Assembly: GCA_021772895.1 (NCBI GenBank)
Contig: JAJFLC010000012.1
Coordinates: 62,001 to 126,000 of the forward strand
Reading direction: 5' to 3'
Length of the DNA: 64,000 nt
Source: Mariprofundaceae bacterium
GTDB taxonomy: Bacteria; Pseudomonadota; Zetaproteobacteria; Mariprofundales; Mariprofundaceae
The notes below the pieces were generated by a model, which was not told where the DNA came from, made no database searches, and saw only the letters and a list, made by a program, of their open reading frames with translations. The position numbers and the translations under genes were made by a program. Shown one piece after another: positions 25,424-34,900 of the stretch. Position 1 is the first letter of the stretch. Every line of letters begins with the position of its first letter.

Positions 25424-27619
25424 ATGATGGCATTTCATAACGTTGAAGCGGAAGCAACTTTGTCACCGGATAAACAGGAATTTCTACAGATTCGAATGGA
25501 ACAGGTTCGTCTTCTTTCTGAGCCTACGATCAGTGTTGCCATTGGTTATACATTAGCAGCAACCATCCTTGCTTTTATACAATGGACAGTCATAGATCAT
25601 GTAACCATTCTCATATGGATAACTTGTATGAGTCTGGTGATTGTTTATCGCATACTGGCTTACGTTCTTTTTCTACGGAAACGTTCCAAGGCAGATAATG
25701 CAAAATTTTGGGAGCAACTGTTTTTAACCGGGGCAATTGCCAGTGGAGCCATTTGGGGTTCTGCAGGAATTTGGCTGTTTTCTCCAGGCTATTTTGAATC
25801 TCAAGTTGCCACACTTATCATTCTTATCGGCATCGCCTCTGGTGCAGTTACAACACTTTCATCTTTACGAAAACCTATTTTTCTTTTTCTGCCATTGATA
25901 ATTATACCTATTACAATAAATTTTTTCCTTGAGTCTAACGATATAGCTACAATGTTTGCCGTCACAATGCTTATATACATTGCTTTCTTGGCAAGTAGCG
26001 CTGTGAGGAACTACAATAATCATTTGCAAAACATCACTTTGCGAATCAAAAGTATCAATCGGGAAAAACACATCCGAGCTGCTGAAAAACAATTACGCAT
26101 CAACGAATCAAGACTGGCGCAAACACAGCGTATTGCTCACCTGGGGGGCTGGGAATGGGAATTTGAAAATAATCATCTGTACTGGTCTGATGAAATTTAC
26201 CGAATCTTCGGCCTAAAACCTGGAGAGATAGAACCCAGTTATGAAAAATATATTGAATATATTCATCCCGAAGATTGTAGCCTCGTTCAGGAAACCATCG
26301 AAAAAACAGTGAACGAACATACGTCGTTCCAAATTGATCACCGTATTGTTCTCGCTGATGGAAGCAATCGCTTTGTGCATGAAGAGGGAAAAGTACAATT
26401 CAATGATGAAGGCGCCCCTATTCGTATGTCCGGAACCATTCAGGATATCACCGAACATGCAAAGCTGGAGCAGCAGCTTCTTCAAGCACAAAAGATGGAA
26501 GCTGTTGGTACGCTGGTGGGTGGTATTGCCCACGATTTTAATAACACCCTGTCGGCGATTCAAGGCAACCTTTATCTGGCAAAACATAAAATCGATGAAA
26601 AAGTGGTGTTAGCTAGCAAATTGCGCAACATCGAAGCTCTAAGCTTCCGTGCAGCCGAAATGGTTCAACAACTGCTTACCTTTGCACGCAAAGATATCGT
26701 CAGTATGTACTCCTTTTCACTCACCTCTTTTATGAAAAAGGAATTCAAACTCTCAAAAAGCATTATTCCTGAAAACATCGAATATATCTCAAACCTATGC
26801 CATGAAGAGCTCATTATTCAGGGCAATGCCACACAGCTGCAACAGGTATTGCTCAATTTATTAAATAATGCGCATCACGCTGTTCAAGAGGTCAAACAGC
26901 CAAAAATCACTTGCACCCTTGAATATTTCAATGCCAACACTTCCTTCCAGAAAAAACACCCGGATATTCAGGAAGAGCATTTTGCCCACCTGATCGTTGA
27001 GGATAATGGTCATGGTATCCCTGAGAAGACACTGACACATATTTTTGAACCCTTTTTCACAACAAAAAAGGTCGGAGAAGGAACGGGACTTGGTCTCGCC
27101 ATGGTATATGGCTCTGTACAGACTCATGGCGGCATTATTGAAGTGAATAGTAAGGAAAATGAAGGTTCCAGTTTCCATATCTACCTGCCTCTAAGTCAGA
27201 ATAATGATCCACTTTCAAATGAGCCCGAAGCGATCACCACAGCCTCAGGAGAAGGTGAAACGATTCTTCTGGTAGATGATGAGACAGACATGCGTGAGGC
27301 AACGGGCGAAGTCCTGAGTAGTCTAGGGTATAAAGTTTTGTCGGCAGAGGATGGTGAAAAGGCAGTCGAACTCTTCAAAGCGAATGTCCATGAGATCAAC
27401 CTGGTCATCTCCGACCTTGTCATGCCAAAAATGGGTGGAATTGTTGCAGTGGAACAAATGCGATTGTTAAATGGCGAATTGCCTGTGATTTTTGCAACAG
27501 GCTATGACAAAGAACGTTCACTCACTTCCAGTAAGGATATAGAGAAAAGCATCACCATCTCCAAGCCATTCTCTTTTGAAAAACTGAGTCAACTACTGCG
27601 CAAACAGCTAAACGCCTAA
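25424..27619 (+). CDS. Hybrid sensor histidine kinase with PAS and receiver domains
   Basis: A 731-residue membrane kinase. It has about six N-terminal helices (residues 35-195), a PAS/PAC domain (LGGWEWEFENNHLYWSDEIYRIFGL to SGTIQDITEHAKLE), a kinase core with phospho-accepting His in GGIAHDFNNTLSAIQ, ATP-binding VEDNGHGIPEKT and GTGLGLAMVYG, and a C-terminal receiver with Asp in LVISDLVMPKMGG. The HDFNN form of the H-box is that of hybrid kinases which often control chemosensory or metabolic outputs. No partner regulator is nearby, and the ligand is unknown. The SD (AAAGGGGAAAGG) just before ATG is good. Confidence 0.9.
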   Translation: MMAFHNVEAEATLSPDKQEFLQIRMEQVRLLSEPTISVAIGYTLAATILAFIQWTVIDHVTILIWITCMSLVIVYRILAYVLFLRKRSKADNAKFWEQLFLTGAIASGAIWGSAGIWLFSPGYFESQVATLIILIGIASGAVTTLSSLRKPIFLFLPLIIIPITINFFLESNDIATMFAVTMLIYIAFLASSAVRNYNNHLQNITLRIKSINREKHIRAAEKQLRINESRLAQTQRIAHLGGWEWEFENNHLYWSDEIYRIFGLKPGEIEPSYEKYIEYIHPEDCSLVQETIEKTVNEHTSFQIDHRIVLADGSNRFVHEEGKVQFNDEGAPIRMSGTIQDITEHAKLEQQLLQAQKMEAVGTLVGGIAHDFNNTLSAIQGNLYLAKHKIDEKVVLASKLRNIEALSFRAAEMVQQLLTFARKDIVSMYSFSLTSFMKKEFKLSKSIIPENIEYISNLCHEELIIQGNATQLQQVLLNLLNNAHHAVQEVKQPKITCTLEYFNANTSFQKKHPDIQEEHFAHLIVEDNGHGIPEKTLTHIFEPFFTTKKVGEGTGLGLAMVYGSVQTHGGIIEVNSKENEGSSFHIYLPLSQNNDPLSNEPEAITTASGEGETILLVDDETDMREATGEVLSSLGYKVLSAEDGEKAVELFKANVHEINLVISDLVMPKMGGIVAVEQMRLLNGELPVIFATGYDKERSLTSSKDIEKSITISKPFSFEKLSQLLRKQLNA

Positions 27620-27638
27620 CAGGCAAAGGAGTGCATCT

Positions 27639-28298
27639 ATCTCACATTTAACATTAATTATTGGAAATAAAAATTATTCTTCATGGTCTCTTAGGCCTTG
27701 GGTGTTTATGAAGCAGCAACACATTAAATTCGAAGAAAAAAGAGTGCCACTTTTCACTGAAACAACCCATGAAGAACTGTCGAAGTATCATTCCGATTTT
27801 AAAGTTCCAGTATTGAAAGATGGCGACTTCGTTGTATGGGATTCTCTATCAATTCTTGAATACCTATCTGAAAAATATTTAGATTCTGCTGGCTGGCCTC
27901 GAGAAGTAAAAGCGCGTGCAGTGGCGAGATCAATAAGTGCCGAAATGCACGCCAGCTTTACAAATATGCGAAATGAACTCCCCATGAATTGCCGAAAGAA
28001 ATTTCAGAATATCCGACTCTCTCCTAAAGCTGAACAGGAGGTTGAAAGAATTAAAGAGCTCTGGCAAAGCTGTAGAACTCAATTCGGAAAAGATGGCGAA
28101 TGGCTATTTGGAGAATATTCAATCGCTGATGCCATGTTTGCGCCCATTGCACTGCGTTTTGAGGGTTATGGCATTCCTCTCAGCGGTGTCGAAGAAGCTT
28201 ATGTTCAGAGTGTTTTAAAGCAGCCCTGTATCATTGAATGGATTGAAGCGGGAAAAACAGAAAAAGAAACCATAGAAGCTGATGAACTGATAACCTGA
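27639..28298 (+). CDS. Glutathione S-transferase family protein, likely ATC start
   Basis: The ORF track starts at GTG 27702, which would cut off the glutathione site. The same frame is open upstream and reads ISHLTLIIGNKNYSSWSLRPWVFMKQ, the typical first strand and active-site loop (NYSSWSLRPW) of this GST group. No ATG, GTG or TTG lies in frame, but an ATC at 27639 sits seven bases after AAAGGAG (27625-27631). So the start is probably ATC, a rare initiation codon, or a mutated ATG. The full protein is 219 residues with a C-terminal helical domain ending in WLFGEYSIADAMFAP. Confidence 0.75.
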   Translation: MSHLTLIIGNKNYSSWSLRPWVFMKQQHIKFEEKRVPLFTETTHEELSKYHSDFKVPVLKDGDFVVWDSLSILEYLSEKYLDSAGWPREVKARAVARSISAEMHASFTNMRNELPMNCRKKFQNIRLSPKAEQEVERIKELWQSCRTQFGKDGEWLFGEYSIADAMFAPIALRFEGYGIPLSGVEEAYVQSVLKQPCIIEWIEAGKTEKETIEADELIT

Positions 28299-28300
28299 CA

Positions 28301-28346
28301 GCTAACGGGTGACAGAAAACGTCAACGTTTCATACCTGTTAGCGTT
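28301..28346. terminator. Hairpin between convergent genes
   Basis: GCTAACGGGT (28301-28310) pairs with ACCTGTTAGC (28334-28343, one G-T pair), and a second small stem (GAAAACG/CGTTTC region) lies inside the loop. TTTT follows on the plus strand. It probably terminates the GST transcript, and it overlaps the last codons of the EF-hand gene on the other strand. Confidence 0.6.
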
Positions 28347-28728
28347 TTAAACGATAATATTGCGCTTTTTGTGCCTTCCAAAACTCACGATATTCTTCCT
28401 CAGTCACTTCTTCGTCCTGATTGGAATCCATGGCTTTAAAACGATCCAGTGCACGCTGTTGCACCATCGCAAAGTACTCTTCAAAATCGACGCCTGCCGA
28501 TTCTTCCAGATTGGTATTCAGTGCCATAAAGCGATCCACGATTTTGTCTGTCGCAGTGGCAGGTCCCGTCCGTTCAGGTTTCTCGAAACCCGGTAACAAA
28601 GGTGTTTTGGCTTCTGTGTTCTGCGGCGCTGTCATCGTTTCGAGTGCAGGCGAAGTAAGCTTTTCCGCCATGACTGGCATAGAAATAAAAAGCACCAAAA
28701 CAGCTAGCATTAGCTTGAAGATATACAT
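28339..28728 (-). CDS. Exported EF-hand protein
   Basis: A 129-residue protein with a signal peptide (MYIFKLMLAVLVLFISMPVMAE). The C-terminal half is helical and holds one canonical EF-hand loop, DSNQDEEVTEEE in RFKAMDSNQDEEVTEEEYREFWKAQ, with Asp, Asn, Asp, Glu and the final Glu at the calcium positions. A single loop would need to pair with another copy or with a degenerate partner such as ALNTNLEESAGVDFEEYF. I used the second Met (28728), which begins a normal signal sequence. Likely periplasmic and calcium-binding. The role is unknown. Confidence 0.75.
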   Translation of the reverse strand: MYIFKLMLAVLVLFISMPVMAEKLTSPALETMTAPQNTEAKTPLLPGFEKPERTGPATATDKIVDRFMALNTNLEESAGVDFEEYFAMVQQRALDRFKAMDSNQDEEVTEEEYREFWKAQKAQYYRLKR

Positions 28729-28807
28729 GGAATCCTCCAATGGCTTTTAATCGTCTTCAACAGACGGCAGCATAACCGACCAACTTTACAGTGGCGAGGA
28801 GTGATTC

Positions 28808-29641
28808 ATGCGCGCTTACCTGAACCTGATGCAACACGTACTTAATAATGGCACTCAAAAAGGTGACCGGACGGGTACGGGGACCCAATCGGTTTTTGGT
28901 CACCAGCTACGCTTTGATCTCTCACAAGGTTTTCCATTGGTGACCACCAAAAAAGTCCACTTAAAGTCAATCATCCATGAACTGCTGTGGTTCCTCAAAG
29001 GAGAAACCAAAACAGCATACCTGACCGAAAACGGTGTTTCGATCTGGAATGAATGGGCGACAGAGGATGGTGATCTCGGTCCTGTTTATGGCTATCAGTG
29101 GCGCAACTGGCCTACGCCTGATGGACAACATATTGATCAAATTTCAGGCCTGATTGAACAGATCAAATCGAAGCCTGATTCCCGCCGTCTGATTGTATCT
29201 GCATGGAATGTATCCGATCTACCTGATGAATCGATCTCACCACAGGCCAATGTGGGGCATGGCAAGATGGCGCTGGCACCCTGTCATGCCTTTTTTCAGT
29301 TCTATGTGGCGGATGGAAAACTTTCCTGTCAGCTCTACCAAAGAAGTGCAGACATCTTTCTTGGCGTACCCTTTAATATCGCATCTTATGCACTGTTGAC
29401 TATGATGGTTGCACAGGTCTGCGGCCTGAAACCGGGAGATTTTGTACATACGTTTGGTGATGCTCATCTCTACTCTAATCACATGGAACAAGTCGCAACT
29501 CAGCTTGCACGTGAACCTTTTTCTCTACCTGTTATGAAGATCAATCCAAACGTGAAAAATATTTTTGATTTTACATGTGAAGATTTTGAACTTACCAATT
29601 ATGAATGCCATCCCGGCATTCGAGCACCCATTGCCATTTAA
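28808..29641 (+). CDS. thyA: Thymidylate synthase
   Basis: Makes dTMP from dUMP using methylene-tetrahydrofolate and yields dihydrofolate. The 277 residues contain the catalytic Cys in [42 protein letters not shown], the phosphate-binding arginines in GDRTGTG and [11 protein letters not shown], and the closing [13 protein letters not shown]. The ATG is preceded by GCGAGGAG. It is followed on the same strand by a small frame and folA, the usual partner that recycles the dihydrofolate. Confidence 0.97.
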   Translation: MRAYLNLMQHVLNNGTQKGDRTGTGTQSVFGHQLRFDLSQGFPLVTTKKVHLKSIIHELLWFLKGETKTAYLTENGVSIWNEWATEDGDLGPVYGYQWRNWPTPDGQHIDQISGLIEQIKSKPDSRRLIVSAWNVSDLPDESISPQANVGHGKMALAPCHAFFQFYVADGKLSCQLYQRSADIFLGVPFNIASYALLTMMVAQVCGLKPGDFVHTFGDAHLYSNHMEQVATQLAREPFSLPVMKINPNVKNIFDFTCEDFELTNYECHPGIRAPIAI

Positions 29642-29767
29642 TCGGTCGGAGATTTCTGTAGAATAGAAACTATCATTGATTCACTAACTTAATACCCAGC
29701 TCTCCGAGCATCATATTTTGTGTTATACTATTTTTGTAAGTCGTTTAATCAAGAGGGTGCAAATAGC

Positions 29768-29929
29768 ATGTTCCACATTAATCATCTTAAGCTTTTTCAT
29801 TTAATCGACTGGAAGTGGCTACAAGGCACAACTCAAACCATAAAAAACAATGCGATCTACCCGTTCATATGTCGGCATGCACGTGAACCATTGCAAACCC
29901 AATATGCATTCGCGAGTCTCGCCTCATGA
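29768..29929 (+). CDS. Possible 53-residue leader peptide coupled to folA
   Basis: A short frame begins ATG 29768 after AAGAGGGTGC and ends with a TGA overlapping the folA ATG as ATGA. It encodes MFHINHLKLFHLIDWKWLQGTTQTI and so on, with no membrane segment and no family I recognise. The RBS and exact overlap suggest it is translated and couples folA translation. It could equally be chance in a 284-base gap. Confidence 0.4.
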   Translation: MFHINHLKLFHLIDWKWLQGTTQTIKNNAIYPFICRHAREPLQTQYAFASLAS

Positions 29930-30438
29930 CAACAAACTTACCGACACTCTCGCTCATCTGGGCCATGGATAAACAGCAACTCATTGGAAAAGATAATGCT
30001 CTGCCATGGCAACTCTCAGCAGATATGCAGTGGTTTCGCAAACAAACCATGGACAAGCCTATTCTAATGGGCCGGAAAACATTTGAATCGATTGGCAAGC
30101 CACTTCCGGGAAGAGAGAATATCGTTTTCACTCGGCAAACTGACCTGACCATTGATGGCTGCCATGTTGTAAACACACTTGCTGAGGCTAAAGCAGCTGT
30201 ACCTGATGCTGACGAGATCATGGTCATTGGTGGCTCTGAAATTTATGCATTGTTGTTACCTGATGCAGATCGCCTTTATTGCACCGTCATTCATGCTCTG
30301 TTTGAAGGTGATGCCTGGTTTCCTGAATTTGATAAATCCGATTGGCAGCAGGTTTTTTGTGAATACCATGATCCGGATGCAAACAATGATTATGCTTATA
30401 GCTTTATCATTTATGAGCGAGCCCACCCTGATACCTAA
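29926..30438 (+). CDS. folA: Dihydrofolate reductase
   Basis: Reduces dihydrofolate to tetrahydrofolate with NADPH. The 170 residues show LIWAMDKQQLIGKDNALPWQLSADMQWFRKQT (substrate site with the acidic residue in SADM), GRKTFESIGKPLPGRENIVFTRQ (NADPH binding) and IMVIGGSEIYALLLPDADRLY. The N-terminal Thr/Leu-rich lead is normal. Downstream of thyA, the two enzymes close the dTMP-folate cycle. The start overlaps a possible upstream leader gene. Confidence 0.96.
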   Translation: MTTNLPTLSLIWAMDKQQLIGKDNALPWQLSADMQWFRKQTMDKPILMGRKTFESIGKPLPGRENIVFTRQTDLTIDGCHVVNTLAEAKAAVPDADEIMVIGGSEIYALLLPDADRLYCTVIHALFEGDAWFPEFDKSDWQQVFCEYHDPDANNDYAYSFIIYERAHPDT

Positions 30439-30493
30439 AAAATAACCAAACCTGTGTTAGCCATTTGAAATACAGGACGTTAGTTTAGCCGAC

Positions 30494-31420
30494 ATGAAGA
30501 TATTACGTTCATGGGATGATGCAAAAGCATATGTCGCCGCAAAAAACGGTGCTGTCACCATCGGTAATTTTGATGGTGTGCATTTAGGCCATCAGCAGGT
30601 ACTGGCTGAGTTAAGAGGCCATGCTCTGGCTGTAGATGGCCCATCTGTTGTTGTCACTTTTGAACCACATCCCCGTGCTGTACTTTTTCCTGATGAATCC
30701 CCGCGTAGGTTGTGCCATTTACACGAACGCCTTGAACTCCTGCGTGATGCCGGGGCAGATGTGGTTTTTCTGTTGGCCTTTAACAAGGAACTGGCTGGCT
30801 GGACTGCCGACAAGTTTATGCAAACATTGCACAACACATTCGGTTTCAAACACATCCATGTCGGTTATGATTTTGCATTTGGTCGCAACCGGGCAGGCCA
30901 CTCAGATGATCTGCGCAAAATGGGTGATGAAGAATCATTCACCGTGAGTGAGGCTGCGGCATTTGAGATGTATGATGCAGTGGTGTCATCGAGCCGGATT
31001 CGCTCCGCCATTGAAGCGGCAGACTTTGATCTTGCTAAAAGCTTGCTTGGTCGTCTTTATTCGATTTCAGGCCATGTAATGCACGGCGATAAACGGGGCC
31101 GGAAAATTGGATTTCCAACCGCCAATCTCGATGTGGCAGATCTTTCCCACCCGCCTGCAGGCATTTATGCCGCACGTGCACACCACAAAGGAAAAATTTG
31201 GAATAGCGCGGTATATTTAGGATATCGCCCCACCTTTGATGGCCGAACTCTGGTGCTCGAAGCGCATGTTCTGGATGAAAGTCCGGAACTTTATAATGAC
31301 CGTCTGGAAGTTGAATTTATCCAACGCGTTCGTGAAGACAGGACTTTTACAGGTGCGGATGACCTTGCCAGACAAATTGCAAAAGATTGTAACGCCGCCC
31401 GAAAAATCCTTAGTGTTTAA
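30494..31420 (+). CDS. ribF: Bifunctional riboflavin kinase/FAD synthetase
   Basis: Converts riboflavin to FMN and then FAD. The N-terminal adenylyltransferase domain has AVTIGNFDGVHLGHQQVL with the H-x-G-H motif and VVSSSRIRSAIEAADFDLAKSLLGRLYSISG. The C-terminal kinase domain has HGDKRGRKIGFPTANL with the P-T-A-N motif and FIQRVREDRTF. The 308 residues are full length. It precedes ileS and lspA, a common order (ribF-ileS-lspA) in proteobacteria. Confidence 0.96.
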   Translation: MKILRSWDDAKAYVAAKNGAVTIGNFDGVHLGHQQVLAELRGHALAVDGPSVVVTFEPHPRAVLFPDESPRRLCHLHERLELLRDAGADVVFLLAFNKELAGWTADKFMQTLHNTFGFKHIHVGYDFAFGRNRAGHSDDLRKMGDEESFTVSEAAAFEMYDAVVSSSRIRSAIEAADFDLAKSLLGRLYSISGHVMHGDKRGRKIGFPTANLDVADLSHPPAGIYAARAHHKGKIWNSAVYLGYRPTFDGRTLVLEAHVLDESPELYNDRLEVEFIQRVREDRTFTGADDLARQIAKDCNAARKILSV

Positions 31421-31592
31421 GGTGCTTTTTAAAAAGAAAACACGAGAATAAGACAAAAACCGAAAAGTTCCCTATGCTTCGTCCACTTTAAGAAGATTTT
31501 AAAAGAAACAGCTTGAAAAGCATCTCTGAAAAGTCCATTCATACCCTTTTCAAATACGCAAAAAAGTAGTTTCTTTCGATTGGAGCATGATC

Positions 31593-34397
31593 TTGTCTGA
31601 CCAGGAAAAGTTTGATTACCGTCCCACCGTCTTTTTACCAAAGACCGACTTCCCCATGCGTGGCAACCTGCCAATAAACGAGCCAAAACGTCTGGAAAAA
31701 TGGGAGAGTGAGGATCTCTACGCCCAAATTCGTGAAGCCCGCAAAGATGCGCCGAAGTTCACCCTTCATGATGGCCCTCCCTATGCCAACGGCAACATCC
31801 ATATGGGTCACGCGGTGAACAAAGTGCTCAAAGATATCGTCGTTCGCTCCCGCACCATGATGGGTTTTGATGCGCCTTACGTGCCGGGCTGGGATTGTCA
31901 TGGTCTACCGATTGAATTAAAAGTTGAAGAGAAGTTCAAGAAAAAGAAACGCAAAAAAGAAGATATTTCCGATGCTGAATTTCGTGCTGAATGCCGCGAA
32001 TACGCCAAAGGCCAAATTGATATCCAACGCGAAGAGTTCAAACGCCTTGGCATCACTGGCGACTGGGAAAACCCTTATGTGACCATGGATTTTGCTTTTG
32101 AAGCCAACACCGTTCGCGAAATCGGTAAGTTCCTTGAAAATGGTGGTTTGTACAAAGGTGCCAAACCTGTGCACTGGTGTGTGTCCTGTGCCACGGCTTT
32201 GGCAGAAGCCGAAGTGGAACATGAAGATCATACGTCCCACTCGATCTTTGTGAAATTCAAAGCCGGTGAAGATTTAACCGATATCAATCCAGCCCTAACG
32301 GCCGAAACATCTGTGGTCATTTGGACAACCACACCCTGGACCATCCCTGCAAACCTGGCAGTTTCGGCAGGCCCAGATCTTGATTATATCGCCATGCGTA
32401 TCACCGATGCAAAAGAGAATGCCAACCTTAAAGCAGGTGAAATCATTTTGCTTGCAGAAACGCTTGCAGAAGCTGTGTTGCTAGATATCGGCGTTGAAGC
32501 TGAAACCATCGCAATGTTCAAAGGTTCCGTATTAGAAAACCGGAAATTCCGTCATCCCTATTTGGATCAGGATGCCCCTGTGTTGCTGGGTAATCATGTC
32601 ACTTTGGATGCGGGTACGGGTTTTGTTCACACCGCCCCTGGCCACGGCCAGGACGATTACGAAGTTTCATTAAAATATGGCATCCAGGCTTTTAATCCTG
32701 TGAATGATCACGGTATTTTTGAGCCCGCCACACCTGTTGTTGAAGGCCATCATGTATACAAAGCCAATGCCGTGATGGTTGAGCATTTGCAAAACTGCGG
32801 CGCATTGTTGGCAACAGCGCAGATTCGTCATGCTTACCCTCATTGCTGGCGCTGCCACAAACCACTCATCTTCCGTGCGACACCCCAGTGGTTTATTTCC
32901 ATGGCTAACAATAATTTGCGCAACAAGGCATTGGCCGCCATCAAAGCAACAGCGTGGACACCTGCCTGGGGTGAGAATCGTATTCGCAGCATGATTGAGC
33001 AACGCCCGGACTGGTGTGTTTCTCGCCAACGTAATTGGGGTGTGCCTATCACCGTCATTCGTTGTACCTGTGGCTCCCATGCCGTGACCACATCCGAAGT
33101 GGTGGAAGGCATTGCCAAACAGGTAGAACAAGCTGGCGCAGATGTCTGGTTTGCCAAAGATGCGGCTGACTTTCTGCCCAAAGCTGTGACCTGCCCTGAT
33201 TGTGGTGCCACAAATAGTGACGGAACAACATTTGAAAAAGAAACCGATATTCTGGATGTCTGGTTTGATTCAGGCTGTACCCACGCTTGTGTATTGGAGC
33301 AACGTGAAAACTTGCAATCACCTGCTGATTTATACTTGGAAGGAAGTGACCAACATCGCGGTTGGTTCCAGTCTTCATTGCTCGAATCCATTGGCACGCG
33401 TGATGTCGCACCATTCAAAGCTGTGTTAACCCATGGTTTCCTCATTGATAAAAGTGGCGACAAAATGTCTAAATCAAGAGGCAATGGCATCGAGCCTCAA
33501 AAAATCATCAACCAAATGGGTGCTGATATTCTTCGCTTGTGGGTGGCTTCAGCCGACTATTCAGCCGACATCACCATCGCAGACGAAGTCTTAAAACAAA
33601 CAGCAGAATCGTACCGCCGCATTCGTAATACGATTCGTTTCTTGTTGAGCAATCTTGAAAACTTTGATGTCAGAAAATCTATACCGCTTGCAGAGCGTAA
33701 CCCCTTGGATTTATGGGCGATGCATCGATTGGCAGACGTTTCAAACAATGTGCGCACCGCATTTGATCATTATCATTTCCACCAAATTCACCAGGAAATA
33801 TACCATTTCTGCTCGGTTGATTTGGGTGGTTTTTACCTTGATGCCATCAAAGACCGTTTGTATTGTGATGCCTCAAACTCAACACGTCGTTTGTCTGCAC
33901 AATCAAGTTTGTATGATATTGCGCATAGTTTGGTGCGTTTGATTGCACCGATTGTGCCCATGACGGCTGAAGAAATGTGGACATTTTTGCCCGGCACAAC
34001 AGAAAAAAGCATTCATTTGCAAACATTCATTAACGTTGCCGATGTCAATATTGATGAAGCTGCCTGGAAAGCATTTTTTAATATGCGTGAGCAAGTCAAC
34101 ACAGCCATGGATATCGCTAAAAAAGACAAAGTGATTGGTTCGTCGGTTGCAGCAACAGTCACCATTCCAAACCTGGATATGACTTTTGCTGAAAGTTTAG
34201 GTGAAAACTACGAGCAACTGTTGATTGTGGCTCAGGCAAAAGCAGGTGATTCACTTGTCATTGAAGCAACGGATGGTATCAAATGCCCGCGTTGTTATGT
34301 CGTGAGTTCACCAGCGCACCCAGCGCATGAAGTTCACCATGAGCTTTGCCCACGTTGTTTTGACGTGGTTGCAAACGAAACAGTGCTCAGCACATGA
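31593..34397 (+). CDS. ileS: Isoleucyl-tRNA synthetase
   Basis: Charges tRNA-Ile. Class I motifs are PPYANGNIHMGHAVNKVLKD (HMGH, a HIGH variant) and DKMSKSRGNGI (KMSKS). The editing domain contains GTGFVHTAPGHGQDDY. A C-terminal zinc site is formed by CPRCYVVSS and LCPRCFDVV. The ATG in the ORF track (31587) is only one base from TGGAG, while the TTG two codons later is spaced seven bases from it, so TTG 31593 is the better start, giving 934 residues. It overlaps lspA by four bases. Confidence 0.95.
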   Translation: MSDQEKFDYRPTVFLPKTDFPMRGNLPINEPKRLEKWESEDLYAQIREARKDAPKFTLHDGPPYANGNIHMGHAVNKVLKDIVVRSRTMMGFDAPYVPGWDCHGLPIELKVEEKFKKKKRKKEDISDAEFRAECREYAKGQIDIQREEFKRLGITGDWENPYVTMDFAFEANTVREIGKFLENGGLYKGAKPVHWCVSCATALAEAEVEHEDHTSHSIFVKFKAGEDLTDINPALTAETSVVIWTTTPWTIPANLAVSAGPDLDYIAMRITDAKENANLKAGEIILLAETLAEAVLLDIGVEAETIAMFKGSVLENRKFRHPYLDQDAPVLLGNHVTLDAGTGFVHTAPGHGQDDYEVSLKYGIQAFNPVNDHGIFEPATPVVEGHHVYKANAVMVEHLQNCGALLATAQIRHAYPHCWRCHKPLIFRATPQWFISMANNNLRNKALAAIKATAWTPAWGENRIRSMIEQRPDWCVSRQRNWGVPITVIRCTCGSHAVTTSEVVEGIAKQVEQAGADVWFAKDAADFLPKAVTCPDCGATNSDGTTFEKETDILDVWFDSGCTHACVLEQRENLQSPADLYLEGSDQHRGWFQSSLLESIGTRDVAPFKAVLTHGFLIDKSGDKMSKSRGNGIEPQKIINQMGADILRLWVASADYSADITIADEVLKQTAESYRRIRNTIRFLLSNLENFDVRKSIPLAERNPLDLWAMHRLADVSNNVRTAFDHYHFHQIHQEIYHFCSVDLGGFYLDAIKDRLYCDASNSTRRLSAQSSLYDIAHSLVRLIAPIVPMTAEEMWTFLPGTTEKSIHLQTFINVADVNIDEAAWKAFFNMREQVNTAMDIAKKDKVIGSSVAATVTIPNLDMTFAESLGENYEQLLIVAQAKAGDSLVIEATDGIKCPRCYVVSSPAHPAHEVHHELCPRCFDVVANETVLST

Positions 34398-34882
34398 TAA
34401 ATCGCACATGGCAACAACTTGCCCTATTGATAATTTTGCTTGCCGCCGATCAGCTGAGTAAATGGTGGATCGAACAACAATCACCATTTTTTCATTACGC
34501 AGTGATTGATGGCTATTTTAATATCATCAAAACACATAATTTTGGTGTTGCCTTTGCCATGTTTGCTGATTGGGATTCGGCATGGCGAACCCATACACTG
34601 CTTGCAGTAACAATCAGTATTGCGCTTGTGGTGAGCCTCTGGTGGTGGCGAGAACGCAACAAAAAAGGACTGGAACCATGGTTATTGATACTGATTCTAA
34701 CCGGTGCCATCGGAAATATTTGGGATCGCATGCAATTGGGTTACGTAGTCGATTTTATTGACTGGTATGTGCGTATCGATGGCACAGAATATCACTGGCC
34801 TGCTTTCAATATTGCAGATGCCTGCATCAGTGTTTCTGTTGTTTTACTGTTAATCACCAGTTTCAAAAAAACTAGTGCTTGA
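34394..34882 (+). CDS. lspA: Lipoprotein signal peptidase II
   Basis: Inner-membrane aspartic protease that cuts signal peptides from prolipoproteins. The 162 residues have four helices. Catalytic aspartates are in GNIWDRMQLGYVVDFIDWY and FNIADACISVSV. NFGVAFAMFA is the family segment between. Its ATGA overlap with ileS shows coupling. It would process lipoproteins such as the rhodanese protein at 2.4 kb. Confidence 0.96.
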   Translation: MINRTWQQLALLIILLAADQLSKWWIEQQSPFFHYAVIDGYFNIIKTHNFGVAFAMFADWDSAWRTHTLLAVTISIALVVSLWWWRERNKKGLEPWLLILILTGAIGNIWDRMQLGYVVDFIDWYVRIDGTEYHWPAFNIADACISVSVVLLLITSFKKTSA

Positions 34883-34900
34883 TTTGAAACGCTAACAACC

